In this document: in pieces, positions 23,531 through 35,577 of the stretch | Layout: the number at the start of each line of letters is the position of its first letter | Position numbering within the stretch: the first letter of the stretch is position 1 | Assembly: GCA_027579435.1 (NCBI GenBank) | Contig: JANBPK010001486.1 | Location: forward strand, 16,414 to 80,413 | DNA: 64,000 bases | Reading direction: 5' to 3' | Source of the DNA: Candolleomyces eurysporus | Taxonomy: Eukaryota; Basidiomycota; Agaricomycetes; Agaricales; Psathyrellaceae | Position numbers and translations under genes: made by a program | Notes under the pieces: generated by a model | What the model was told of the DNA's origin: nothing | The model's input: the letters and a program-made list of their open reading frames with translations, nothing else | The model's database searches: none

Positions 23531-25656
23531 CTATCTGCTGCAGGGAGGATTCATTTGAAAGTGAGAGAGAGACGCGTCTCGGTCCGAGCACGATCGAGGT
23601 GGCTCTATCCCTGTTTCCCAGGCCTCCAAGTGCAAGAACCGGTGGGCAAGGAGGTGCAGACCGTTTGGGGTCTTCCAGTTGGCAGCCTTGAGGGCCTTGA
23701 CTATTTCGCTCCTGATAAGCCTGCAACTGAGGGGGCATCGACGATACCAACGACACTAGGGGAGACAGGTCTGCAAGGGATGATAGACTTGAACAGGGAC
23801 ACTCACAGTTTTATGGACATCGCAAAAGACTAGTTTCAAATGCAAGAAGCTTTTGGTGGATTTACCGCCGTCCTCCTTGGCCTCGAAAGACTGCACCCAC
23901 CAGGCTATATCGCAGGATTGAATGGCTTCGTCCAAACGATTCAAGTTCTGGGCAGAGAAGATGTTCGCGACTAAACTACGTGAAAAGAAGTTGGAGAGGA
24001 AAACTGTCTTTTCCGGTGGAGTTAGAGAACGTTCTGGGCCTTTACCTACAATATATCTTCAGCCTTGAGCCGGAAGGACGAGAAAGTAGCACCTACTCTT
24101 CCAAATCTGTGTGTAACGGTCGATAAAGAATTCTAACACCATGTCCGATTTTACGTGCAGGTTGCCAGACCTCGAGCTTTCCCCAAGGAAGTCTACCAGG
24201 GATCTGTGATACAAGCCATAGGGCGATCTGGCGTCGTCCATGGGTGGAATCGAAACCAACGAATTGAGATTTTTGAACACATACGATGCTTCGCCTGGAT
24301 AGGAATCCAGGAACAGGCGGACAAATAGTGCTGGTGCCCGCGTTGACTCTCGCGCTAATTTCACTCGTTCATACAACGGGCGGGGCAAGGAAGTATGAGT
24401 TCGATCCAAGTATCTTTCACGGAAAATCAGATTAAGCCAGTGGATTTTGAGGTGCGAATCGGAATCGCCAGCCGGGTGGGTATATAGTGCGTCCAAAGGT
24501 GCGAAAGGATTGGTAGAGATTGTGGCGTCGGGCAACCCTAGAACTTGCTTCAAAAGTTGGTCGGGATGCCCCTCGGGTCCGTCAATGAATCGCACTACGG
24601 TCGCCACGTAGATGAACTGTCCGGAGGCGTTGCTGACCAGACATCGTGCCACATTGTTGGTGGGCCATGAAGATGGGAGGTGGTATCGTCGTCGGACGTC
24701 GGCAAACTTGCACTCGAGGAATAACTTCATGTCGGCGTCCGGGTCGTACTTCTCGTCGAGAAAAAGCGTACGAGTCATTGGCCTCGCCACGCCGGTGAAG
24801 AAAGATCGGATGGCATGTTCGGGGCGACTGGCGATGACAATACGGAAAGGGAAGTCGGGATCACTGGCGGCTTTCGCCAATACGGAGAGAATTTCGGTTT
24901 GATCATCTCCGTTTGAACGAAGAGGTGCATCACTTCGAGCCCTATCATGGTATTGGTCCGCTTCGCATTCGTCGAGACCATCAATCAGAATGACCTTGGG
25001 CCATTCTGGCAGTTGTGGCCGATTCCGACACGCTCGCAACGGTTCCAAGATCAACTGATCGAGCTGTACCTCCAGCTTTTGCTCGAATATCGCTGGATTG
25101 CGTTCAACAGTGGAGAGGATCTGTTCTCCTACTTGACCTAGGGCATCGTGCTGAACGAGTTGATACGCCAGCGTAGGCACGAAACATCGTTTCGAGCGCC
25201 TATCGGCTGAGCCGGAGAAAGATGAGAAGAAGAAGGTAGCACTGAGGGTGCCCTTCCCCTGGCAGGTGTCGGCGACTGAGCCCATGATGGCAGTCTTTCC
25301 CGAGCCAGCCGGCCCCGTGACCCACAAAATCATCTTGGGCTCGCCATCGTTACCCCCGTGAAATATCCAACTAACTACCTCCTCCTGCACTGCGACTCTA
25401 GTGTCTGGGTGACACTTGGGTGCGTCACAGCGTTCGGCGGAGTCATGAAGTGCTCCAGCTGCGATGTGTTCTCGCAGTTCTGCTCGCAAAGGCGCGTCAG
25501 TCCCGGAACGCCGCTTCCTGAGGTTCGCACTCGCACTCACTCACTTTCGATAGAACTCTTCGTTGAGCAGCTAGCACCTCCGCCATAGTGATTGTTTATC
25601 ACGTTGCAGTCTCCTTCAATTTTGAAATCACGAGCACCTTTCAAGATGGAGGACAT
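23531..25656 (-). CDS. NACHT-domain NLR-type protein, copy 3
   Basis: The model is exons 25656-25545, 25479-24097, 24045-23807 and 23755-23531, giving 652 aa with no frame problem. Exon 1 encodes MSSILKGARDFKIEGDCNVI followed by NNHYGG. Exon 2 has Walker A TGPAGSGKTAIMGSV, FFFSSFSGSADRRSKR and Walker B VILIDGLDECEADQ. Exon 3 is LNRLDEAIQSCDIAWWVQ. Exon 4 is RSEIVKALKAANWKTPNGLH, then LLAHRFLHLEAWETG and a longer tail than the other copies. The N-terminal ATG lies in exon 1; an in-frame ATG inside the intron (MSASANLRK) is not the start. No ligand-sensing repeats are visible at the C-terminus. This is the best-preserved of the three copies. Confidence 0.86.
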
Positions 25657-25659
25657 TTC

Positions 25660-26645
25660 CCAGATCGAACTGGGAACAGGAGGGAGAGGGATTGAGAAGA
25701 GAGCTTGGAAAGATGTAATAACCCGTGTAGAGGGCACATGACTGATTGACATCGTACCGCCGTTAAATGACTCGGAGAACGCGTTTCGTGTCTAATATGC
25801 CGATGCTTAGTAGAGGCAGGATTAACACACTCACACAAACATCCGAGCCGCCCATGTCCTCATTTCCCTCATGTATCACATTTTGCCCCAATGAAAGTTC
25901 CTGGGGTAGCATCTGCGCGCTTATCAGAGAGAACGCGAAGCCATCATACCAACTGGGTGCCCGTAATTCGCGCTGGGCTCAGGCTGAACCGTGATGCGCC
26001 TTCAATCCAAAGGAGTCATTGCAGGGGATGAATGGGTGCCATAAGTCGAGAACGAGTTGAGAGTCTGGGACTCACGTTCTGAGCCCTATCAACTAGATCC
26101 AGGAAAATGCGCTGACTTTGTACAGGCAGGCCTTAGATTCCTTTTCGGAAACGTGTCCCTTTTGGGGCAGCGCTTGNAAAAATAGCAAAATCAGCCAAAA
26201 AAAAAAAAAAGGCGGAATAAGGTAGGGCATACCTTTTTGAATAAACAAAATCTATACGTGCAAGAAGCTCAATGATCACTCTGATTGAAATACTATCAAC
26301 CAGGGGATTCGGGTTTCTTGGGGGGCAATGGAACCGGGTTGAAGCCCAGCGCTCAACTTTATTCCTTCTTCAGCGGGTTAAATTGGTAAATTAGCCTCTG
26401 CGAAGTGAAGATGAAACATTGCGAGTCGCAGCTTCCAGTATCCCCACAGGTCTTATCGCGCTAGGAGCGGACCAAACATTTGAATCTGTCGAGGCTGTCC
26501 TTACGGTAGTGCCCTGTTCAAGTGCACTTTCAGCAAGGTATGTGTTCAGCTGGGTCAGAGAGACGCACCTAGTAGTGTAAACGAAAGATGCAATTCGAGA
26601 ACTACTGATAAAAAAAACACAAATCGTACAGTACGAAGTCCATAC
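25660..26645. other. Intergenic between NLR copy 3 and histone deacetylase
   Basis: No supported gene. It contains an N at 26177 and an A-run at about 26198-26211. Short ORFs lack recognisable motifs. Confidence 0.4.
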
Positions 26646-26648
26646 CGT

Positions 26649-28797
26649 CTAGTCGTCAACGTCCATAGAAGTCGTCTCCGTTGGAGCTGCGCTCGTCTCC
26701 TTATCCTGCTCAGCGCCCACACTCGCCGCACTCGCTGCCGCTGCCGCTGAAGCATTCGACGTTCTCCCGCCTCTTCCTCTCCCTCTNCCCTCTCCCCCTA
26801 CCCCGTCCTCTCCCTCTCGCCCCTTCTCCTCGGGTGACTATCCTCCGAGCTGATACTGCTGCTGCTGCTACTGCTACTACTCATCTCATCTTCATCATCT
26901 TCGTCGTCCCGCACCGAGGTATCTGTCGCTGCCGCCGCCGCCGCCGATGAACTCGCAGCAGCAGCTGCACCACGCCCTCTGCCCCCTCTGGATCCCCTAN
27001 CCCCCTCTCGCCCTCCTCGGCCTACCCGTCCCTCTGGTCCCTCTCCCCCCTTNCCCCTTCCCGAGGTTGTCGTAGCCGAAGCAGTCGAGGTCGGAGCCGT
27101 TGGTGGAGGCGGGGGCATAAGCAGTCCATCATCCAAGTCATTATCATTCTCCCCATCGAAATATTCGTTCCTCCCCTGCCGTCTAATTCCAAGCCTAATC
27201 TCGCCCATCCCACCAGTCCCTTTCTCCTCTTCGTCCCTCTCCTCTGCGTTCCTGTCTTCGCAAGCTAGAAGGCCTTGGAGGTCTGGGGGGATCTCTTGCA
27301 TCGCGACACTCGGCGCTCCCTGCAGGTATCGTAGTTTGGTTTTGATGCCTATCCGGATCCGGTGGAGAGATGCTGGGGAGTTCTGATTATCCACTTTGCC
27401 CGTTAAAGGTGGATGCAATTTCCAATTCGAGTCTTCAAAGAACGAATCGTAGACCGTACATGGAAGCTCGTTGGGGACCGTCACGCCAACAAGGACGCTC
27501 GTTTCGTACGTCCAACATCGGCTGACGTTCTTGATGGTGTACCCTCCTCCCCCCAAGACAAGTAAGGGTACGCCAAACCGCCGGACGAAGTCTACACATT
27601 CGCCGTGTCCCGCAATTGATAGGTTAAACGCTCCTAGTCGATCGCATCCCAGCGAGTCTGCACCGCATTGCAGAACAATTGCTGAGGGGCTGAAAGCGGT
27701 GACGGTATCTTCGATGACGGCTTTGAAGATGGTTTGGTACATGTCATCGTCTATCCCATCGAGTAGAGGGACATTTAGGCAAAAGTGCTTTCCAATCCCG
27801 ATACCGTTGTCATCGAGTTTGCCTGTACCCGGGAAGAAGTCGCCTGTATATTTGTGGAAGGAGACGGTCATGACGCGATTGGAGTGGTAGAAGGCGAGCT
27901 CAACGCCGTCGCCGTGGTGGATGTCGATGTCGATGTAGAGGACGCGGGGAAAGTACCTAGTTGTGTTCCGGAAGAGAGCACAAAATATGATGAACGGACG
28001 TTGGAAGGAGAGCAGGAATAGGAATGCTCACCTCAGCATTTCGAGTATCGCAAGAACGATATCGTTGACATAACAAAACCCACTTGCTTCACCCCGCTTA
28101 GCATGGTGCAGNCCCCCCAGACCAGTTAATCGCAATATCCGTCGACCCAGCACACAGCTTCCTCGCTCCAGCAAGAGAACCTCCAGCGTAATTGCGGCAA
28201 AAATCGTAGAGGTCGGAAAATATTGGACAATCTTCGATACAGTTGAACTGTTCGACTTGTTGTCTCATGCTGGCTTGGTTTTGGGGTGCCACCCTGTGCA
28301 CCGAGAATTCAAATAAATGGGGAATGAGCTGGTGTGTTGGGTTTGGGTAATGAGGGATGATCAGACGCACCGTTTTAGAAACTCGATGTAATCGTGGTCA
28401 TGGTAATTTTCGAGCTCTTCTTGGGTTGCAGGACGGGGATCGTACATGGTATGAATTTGTTTGTCCAAACCATATCCCAACACGAGGGCGTTCGTCAGAG
28501 AGAGGCGGTGTGGTTTCATAGGATGGCGTTCCTGTTCGATCTGAGCTTAGCAAACCAGAGAAAAGAGATTTGAACTCACTCCATAGTGATACGCCCCTAC
28601 GCCTTTTGGGAAGTAATACGACACGATGGGTCGAGAATGTGGCTTGTAATGACATGAATTGTCGGTTCAAGGAGGGGTAGATCGTCACTTACATTTATCC
28701 TCTCTGTAATAGGCTCAGCAGTTCCATAAGACCCACGTTCAGAGAAGTAGGGCGCTGAAGAGAATGTAAGGCTGGTTGCTTGTGAAGAGCGAACCAT
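26649..28797 (-). CDS. Class I histone deacetylase (Rpd3/Hos2 type)
   Basis: Zn-dependent deacetylases of this class remove acetyl groups from histone lysines in nuclear corepressor complexes. The start at 28797 gives [20 protein letters not shown]. The spliced core reads [20 protein letters not shown], then [59 protein letters not shown] and VLGGGGYTI, with all catalytic His/Asp residues present. NWSGGLHHAK is in frame only when the N at 28112 (G6 run) is dropped. After [11 protein letters not shown] comes an acidic region, then Gly/Arg-rich and Ala/Ser-rich tracts. One frame of the tail ends [10 protein letters not shown] with TAG at 26649-26651. Three Ns (26787, 27000, 27053) make the tail frame uncertain. 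I cannot separate the Rpd3 and Hos2 subtypes by eye. Confidence 0.9.
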
Positions 28798-29152
28798 ATC
28801 CGAGTTTTCCTATGTTCCGGGCTTATATTGCCGCTCTACACGGTGATACTTTCAGTACTGGGACACCAAATCCTATGGTGTGAACTTACTTGAATCTGGT
28901 CGTGTTGAGTATGGAAAGATGAAAGAGGTGGTTGTCCTGAAATCCGATCCGCGCCAATTCCGTGACAATCATGTAATTCCCACACCATTTCAACGGAATT
29001 TACCCAACCTAGAACTTGCTTCCAACCCCCTCAATATCCCTCGAATCCGCCCCTTCGTGCAATCCAATGGCTTCCGAATCGATATCGATATCGATCCACA
29101 CTCTACCGCGACCACCCGAAGCTCTCGCCTACTCAACTACCGACTCCTCAAC

Positions 29153-29681
29153 ATGAGCGCCGCCTCCCAGTCATACTGCCCGGTTTCTGACCCCGCCGAA
29201 GTCGACTTGGATTCTCTACAGCTGTGGGCGGGCGTCAAGGTCGAGGATATCAACATGAGGGCCGTTGGCACCCGCTCGCGTCCATTTTTGCCAGCAACGC
29301 ACGCACCGTCGTCGCTTGGGCAACTGTGCATCCCTGCTCATACGTTCGTCAACTTCAGTGATGCCACTCATGATCAGCATTCGAGAGAAGCTTCGCCATT
29401 TCCCGCTACCCACTCCTCAGCATCAGCTCCATCCAGCAGCTCACAGCCCAACATGACAACAGACTCGAGCTTCACAAGAGCTGTCGGTCCTCCTTCGCCC
29501 TGCCATGCCAAAACACGCCAGCCTCATTTGGCCCTAGCCTGTCTACATCCATCCCTTCCATGGCGCCGGCTTGTCGATAAGTTCTTCTTGCGCGACCACG
29601 AACCCCACCTTTGGACCTCGAAGCACTCCATGTCGCAGTCATGGAACAGTGCTATGGCCTGTCATACCCCCGAGCTCGCAA
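29153..29681 (+). pseudogene. Unknown host gene, 5' part, split by a transposon
   Basis: The frame starts MSAASQSYCPVSDPAEVDLD and runs through a Ser/Pro-rich segment into SQSWNSAMACHTPELA. There the 5.9-kb transposon begins right after the target duplication GCTCGCAA. An upstream in-frame ATG near 28919 is possible but would sit in the HDAC promoter. No domain is recognised. If the element and one target copy are removed, the frame continues exactly into 35578-35711, giving a 220-residue protein. Confidence 0.5.
29674..29681. repeat. Left 8-bp target-site duplication
   Basis: GCTCGCAA, identical to 35570-35577 on the right of the element. Confidence 0.9.
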
Positions 29682-32600
29682 CAAGGGGGTCCCGGGCCGC
29701 CGTTCCGGCACCGGGGGTTGGTTGGTTGGTTCGACCGGTAGGTCGAAAAAAAAAAGTTTGGAACCCCCTCTAAATATGGAAATTATATCGGGTTTGTGAC
29801 CAAAATGAGCACGGATTTTGACCAAATTTTGTAATCTGGTGAGGTAGACAGCAGTGCAATGAAAGATAACCCTTCAAACGACTGCCGAGCTGCTTAGGTG
29901 ACAGCTTCTCTGAGGCCTGATGCCGTTATATACTTTAGAGGTATGCTGCGACCATAAACTGTTCATTCAAGGCTATATAGCTTAATATCCAATAGGAGCT
30001 CCAACATGACCCACCCTCGAATACCGTCATATGTCCCAAATGCAAGCAGAAAGTCGGATTAGGGACTGCAGGAGCAGGAACATTCGAGAAAAGGCATCTG
30101 GACAAGAAGAGATGCAAAGAGGACGCTCGGAAGCATCAGCTAGCACTAAGCCAACCTAAGCCACTCAAGAACGCATCTATCACCTCATTCCTCGCCCCGA
30201 AACCAAAGCCAGTACCCTCACTGGTATCTACACCAACTCCAATACAAGCAGCACAGGCATCAGCGATTGCTATTCAGCCGAAAGTGTGGACTGCAGCACC
30301 AGCAGCAATTGGTTCAATGCCGGAGGATTCACTGCTGCACAAGCTGTACCAACTTGCTCGAGATTTGCCAGACACTGTTCCCCTAGGCGTTGATAGCGAT
30401 CCCCTTGCTATATTCAGCGGAGATCCTGCAAACGCTGATGATCCTGGCCTCGATGCTGACGACCTGTGGGAGGAGATTGTGAACACGACGATGAAGAAAG
30501 CACTAGGGTGGGGAGAAGAACATGATATGCGCAACATCATACGCCGAGGGGACAAGGGGGTTGATGGGTTGGTGAGATTTGTCGATTACTTCGTTTCACN
30601 GGGGGGTACAATCGTCGCTCTTTGAAGGAAAGCTGGACTTTCTGATGAAAGAAATGGAAAACATGTAAGTACAGGTTGAAGTGACAGCTTCAATTTGCAT
30701 GCTCACATTACTTTGACTCGTTTAGAATCAAGGAGTCCAGGATTGATAACGATATGCACCACCAAGCGTCTGGTATACCTCACGAAGCCGATCTTGCAGT
30801 CACTGTGGTTGGAAAGGCTTGTCAGCCTCGGCACCAGCTCACAGTACAGCCATGCGAAGGATACCTTTTGGATTTTCCAAGCCAGTCATCCCCACATTTA
30901 ATCTATCCGTTTGCTCTTCATGCCACTCTCAACCTTCCCTGGGAGTACTCATGGCAAGGCGGCATGATGAGACTCTTCTCGAGAGCATGCCAAGCACCCG
31001 CAAAAGGGGAGAATGTCTGTCGTGCATGTCAAGACCTAGAAAGCAACACAGTGCTCGAAGGAATTCAACAGCGAATGGAGGAGGGAACTCACGAGAATTC
31101 TGCATTTGCGTACCATGGGTTTGGAAGCCTCATTGAAGTACTGCACCGGAAGAATGAGCAAATCACCCATCTTCGATTCAAGGGACTGAACGACGCACGA
31201 AAAATATTGGTCCGAGCAAGGGCCCTCTCCGACCACAAGCGTTTTGCAGTTGCAGTGGCCAGTGGCGACGTGAAGCGTATTGATCGAGTTGTGTATGTTG
31301 CGATGAAGCAAGGGAGAGGAATTCTGGGGGTTCTTGATCAGCTGAAGGCGGCATCGGAGGAGACTTATAAAGTCAAGAGCTTTACAGAGAAGGAAACGTA
31401 CCTCGCCACGCTGTTGTGGAGGTTGGGCGGGAACCGCATTGGTAGCATTGCACACCGAGCCCTTGGCCTACCCAGTGTCAATACACTACGAAACTCAACA
31501 CACCTGATTCCGATTTCCCCATCTGCTGGATACCCAACAGCTGAAGATGTGAAAAAGAATGCGAACGCTGCACTCGAGGGCATCGGCCACCTCGTCAAAG
31601 CTCAGCCCAATATTCGACATGCAGTCTTGATGTTCGATGAAATAGCCATCGAGAAGCGTGTACGGTGGGATTCCAACACAAACCAGTTCTTTGGATTGTG
31701 CCGGGAACATTCGAAGCACACATCATTGGTGTTTGCAAACGAGGGCGACGTCGAGGAGCTGTTCAAGAGGGTAGACGAAGACAAGGTACATCTGGCAGCT
31801 GAGGTAAGACAAACAATCCGCCACAGATGGCATTTTGATTCCGCGCGGAAGCTAATTTGGGATTGATGCAGGCAACTGTGGGCGCGATTGGCTTTCTCTG
31901 CAAAGAGTCGCGGATATACCCTGCTCGCCCTCTCCTCTTATCCGGCGATTGCAAGAGGGAGAGCGGCAAAGAGCATGCCAATCTTCTCTCGCTCACTGTA
32001 GAGGGCATCAATACATCGGCCTTTTCAACTGAGCTTGGCTGCCGAGTGATTAGCCTTGCGTCGGATGGCGAGAGTCGCAGAGGCCTCTCTCTGGTGCAGG
32101 TCACCTTCAAGCAGAAACTACCACCCAATTCCAACATCTATCCGCTTCTGTCACCCCTCATATTCCTCAACCTCCATGTTGGCGATGACGACCTCACTTG
32201 CGACAAGGACTGGAAGCATGTCTTCAAGCGGGCCCGAAATCTTTTATTACGCCAGCGCGGGATTGTTGTTGGGGGGGGTCAGGGTTACACCTGCGGTTAT
32301 CAAAACGCACCTGCGTTCTGCTGGGCATTCTGATTCACATATCGAAGCAGTCCTTAATCCGGACGATCAGCAGGATGTCAGGCTTGCAATTGATCTTCTC
32401 CACAACATCTGGTCTCTGCCTTGTGAATGCAGCAAAGCAGATTCGCAACGACTAGGCTTCCCAGCAGCTCGTAGAGCCCTCTGGATTTTTGGTCGCACCC
32501 TCTTCCATCTTGTATTCCCATACCTCTGCGTCGACCTCTCCCTGTCAGAACAGCTCGAACACCTTAGTGCTGCTGCTCATCTTGCCTTTGTTCTGTACAA

Positions 32601-35569
32601 GGCAGAGGGCATGAATTTCCTCCCAACAATGCTCTATACCGACATCATGATCATGATCAAGAATGTATTCTTTTGTGTAGCGAAGGTGAAGGTCGACACC
32701 CTGGACGGCTCGTTTTACATCATTCTACTAGGAACCGACAGGCTCGAAATTCAATTCGGTGTCCTCAGAACAATGGTTGCCAACGACTGCAACCTTGACA
32801 TGCTCCAACTTGGCGAGCGTATGGGTGGGGCAACAGACGTTCTCAACATTCTCGCGGACTATCCGGAATGGGACAAAGAACCTCGTCGACTGCATATCAC
32901 CGCCCTGACTCGGAACTCAACAGCAACTCCGGAATCCGCAGACCATCTGAGTCCGAAGCATATTCGTGGGGATGTCAGAGTCAAAAATGTATCTCTGCAA
33001 ACTTCCTGGAACCGAGGGCGGCGTATGGCAGAGGAGGAGTACCCAGAAGCGGTCGAAATACTTCGTGGGGCAGAGGGGAAATGTGGAATTGATATTCTAG
33101 CACCCAACGGGAAGATGCTTTTCGAAGTTCCGCTTCCTAGCAACGATGTCGACGAGAGTCTCGAGTCCATCGCATTTCCAAACGAGCGACAGGTTGACGA
33201 TCAAGAAGATGCAGTGCCCACAGCTGCTGGGATCTCGAATGCCGAAATGCAAGTTGAAATCGAAGACGAACTTGAAGTCCTTCTGGATCGCTCATTAGCT
33301 GCATCTGGTCCAACCCAAACCAAGCCCGCCTTCGAGCACACCATCACCATCGGCGACAAAGTCATTTCTAAAGCGCGAGTTCTTTCGATGTTCTCAAAAT
33401 ATCGGAAGAAGGTTAGCTCGACTGATCGCTTGAAGCGTGTTCAAGAGATCGAGAGATACCACTCATCGCAAACGATGTCGACGGATCTTGGCGCCGGCCT
33501 GGCCGCTGGAACGATTGACTCCCGGTCCTTCTTACTTGTGCACGATCCCGTTGCCAGCCTGTTATGCTGCGAAAAAAAAACTCTGGCTTTGCGTTGGGGA
33601 AGTCAATTCAATTCGCTTCGATGGCCAATCACTGGATCGGATTTCGCAGACGATGCTTCAGGAATCAAGGGTTGTTGTTTCAATCCAACTGCTTGGGCTT
33701 CGGAACTCGACCGCAAACGATGATCCAACACTTCAGAACGACTGGCGAACTTGCAGCATCCCAGAGCAGTCGTTTGATATTTCTGGGAGGGCCATACAAG
33801 TACTCGATCCTACTATTTCAACATCGTCATCGAAGCTATGCTATCTCTTCCAAAGCCCGTTCCTCATCGCAGCATCTGCCAGCCTTCTTGAACACCTCAC
33901 CACATCCGAATTGAAGTCATTGCCTAAAATATCCATTTCGAAAGATTTTCCTTACCGTGAGCCGACAGGTGCGTATGATTCTTTCACCCAAGTGCAGCTC
34001 ATCTCTAATTTATACCCTTCCCTCAGGCAAAGCGTGCTTCCTCGCGCAGGGTAACAAAGACTTATCAGGGATTGGGACCGCAAATATGTCAACATGCCCA
34101 GCCTGCACCCCTGCTGTTAAACTCGACCTCTCGCAGGGCCAAAGCATCCTCGTACACAACGGCGCGCACCTGTTGTTTGACCAAAATGTCGATAGAGCCA
34201 CAGAACCGTGCGGGCTCTGTCTTCGTCCGTATGGGTTATGCCGGTTTTTCGTTGAGAAGTCAAAGGGCTCGAAGGGACAATTCAAGATCAGCCAGAAAGC
34301 GTCATCCGGGTGTCCACTGCTCAAGATTAACTTTGCGTATGGTTCTGCTGCAAAGTTTAGCACAAACTCCCCATGCACTAACGTGCCGATTGCATGTCCT
34401 ATCTGCGGCACAAACGAGCCCGCAGTCTGGAAATACAACCTGCGCTACCATTTCATGAAGCACCATCCTTCTTTCGTCGACAATTCCCACTACTCCTCGC
34501 TATGGATCATTGAAAACCGAGAGATCGAGGGCCTCCGAACGAAGTGGGACAGCCGGCACCAAGCAACGGTCAAACGCCAAAAGAAATCTGATGTGCTCGC
34601 CCTCGTAGTATCGGAAGCTCATGTCTCTGGGGTAGCAGTCGCAACCGAGTATGTATTATCTTCAATTTTTCCTACACTTGTTGAATATTTCTAACCTCTA
34701 AATGTAGCGATGCGAGCAATTCTGGGAGCAGCGTGGAGGCGATAGTCACCTCTGCACGCCATGCACCTGCCTCGTTGCAGGGAGAAGCTCAAGACTTGGG
34801 AAACGATGCTCAGGCGAGTCTCTACAACTCCTCGGAGCATGCGTTACCTATCGGCGCCCACGACACACCACCGACAGCGCATGACGATCTTGGCATTGGC
34901 ACTGATAATGCTTTTCCCTTGTCCCCGACCCCAAACGCCAGCCAAAACGACGAGACACCCGATTTGGGGTCAGAGCCCCAATCGAATTCTAAATCCCCAT
35001 CTTCCAACTATAGAGAGCCTTCTCCCAGCACCACCGCTCCTCAAACAAACTCGGCCGCTCCAACGGAACCTCCAGCAAATGCAGTTGAATCACGAAGTAG
35101 CCGCTCAGGGCTCACCATTCGCATTCGGCCCCTCGGTGCTCGCCCTACTCCAAAGATTATACTGAAGCGAAGGGTTCTTGATGACGCCGACAACAGCACT
35201 GGAGGGGTGTTGAATATGTGCACTTGTGGGGAGGTTGTTCCCCCAGATTCCAGCCGGGCAGTGCGATGCTCGAGGCAAGGCTGCGAGACTGAATGGGTAA
35301 GCTTTATGAGGCTTTGTATTGTGTTTTATACTCACACAACTGAAACAGTACCATTTCGACTGCGCCGGTGTGGACCAAGCGCTCAGAAGCTGGGTTTGCG
35401 AGCCGTGTAGAGCATCGAGGGAGGGAAGAGTGAAGCGCACCCGTGTATGACGTAGTATCCCTACTATATATGGAAATTCCCCTGATTACGTGATTGATTG
35501 GTTCGAGGCTCAGGCCCCCAAGAAAAGATTCGACCCCCGGTCCGTTTTTTTCCGCCCGGGACCCCCTTG
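29682..35569 (+). mobile_element. Complete DNA transposon, P-element/THAP9-like, 5888 bp
   Basis: Both ends carry a perfect 16-bp inverted repeat (CAAGGGGGTCCCGGGC at 29682-29697 and its complement at 35554-35569). An identical 8-bp duplication, GCTCGCAA, flanks it (29674-29681 and 35570-35577). The similarity extends imperfectly about 25 bp further (ACCGGGGGT on both ends). One gene fills most of the element. 8-bp duplications fit the P, hAT and KDZ superfamilies. The transposase core favours the P type, while the CA(A/G)GGG end is also hAT-like. Perfect repeats and duplication suggest a recent insertion. Confidence 0.88.
29996..35450 (+). CDS. Transposase with N-terminal zinc finger and C-terminal PHD finger
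   Basis: Order of parts: a C2-type finger CPKCKQKVGLGTAGAG with later His/Cys (about 30032-30110); a Pro/Ser linker; the catalytic region with VLMFDEIAIEKRVRWDSNTN (about 31620) and WKHVFKRARNLLL (about 32213), which resemble the DE and D..H..K..RN signatures of P-element/THAP9 transposases; a Cys cluster (CPACTP, CGLCLRPYG); a C2H2 finger CPICGTNEPAVWKYNLRYHF followed by MKHH; a Ser/Pro-rich stretch; and a PHD finger (CTCGEVVPP, GCETEWYHFDC, WVCEPC) spliced across 35297-35349. Introns seen include 30665-30725, 31804-31870, about 33969-34026 and about 34651-34707. The frame needs the N at 30600 dropped and one base fewer in G8 (32271-32278) and A9 (33572-33580). The first exon and ATG are not resolved. 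Confidence 0.72.
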
Positions 35570-35577
35570 GCTCGCAA
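35570..35577. repeat. Right 8-bp target-site duplication
   Basis: GCTCGCAA, identical to 29674-29681. Confidence 0.9.

Noticed and set aside
23485..24984. Frames such as SSMPPQLQAYQERNSQGPQG over the NLR 3' exons
   Set aside because: The spliced phase-0 frame (RSEIVKALKAANWKTPNG) is the one conserved in all three copies.
29682..35569. KDZ or hAT assignment for the 5.9-kb element
   Set aside because: 8-bp duplications fit both, but I saw no KDZ CxC domain and no hAT dimerisation domain; the P-like D..H..K..RN segment fits better. Kept as an alternative to test.
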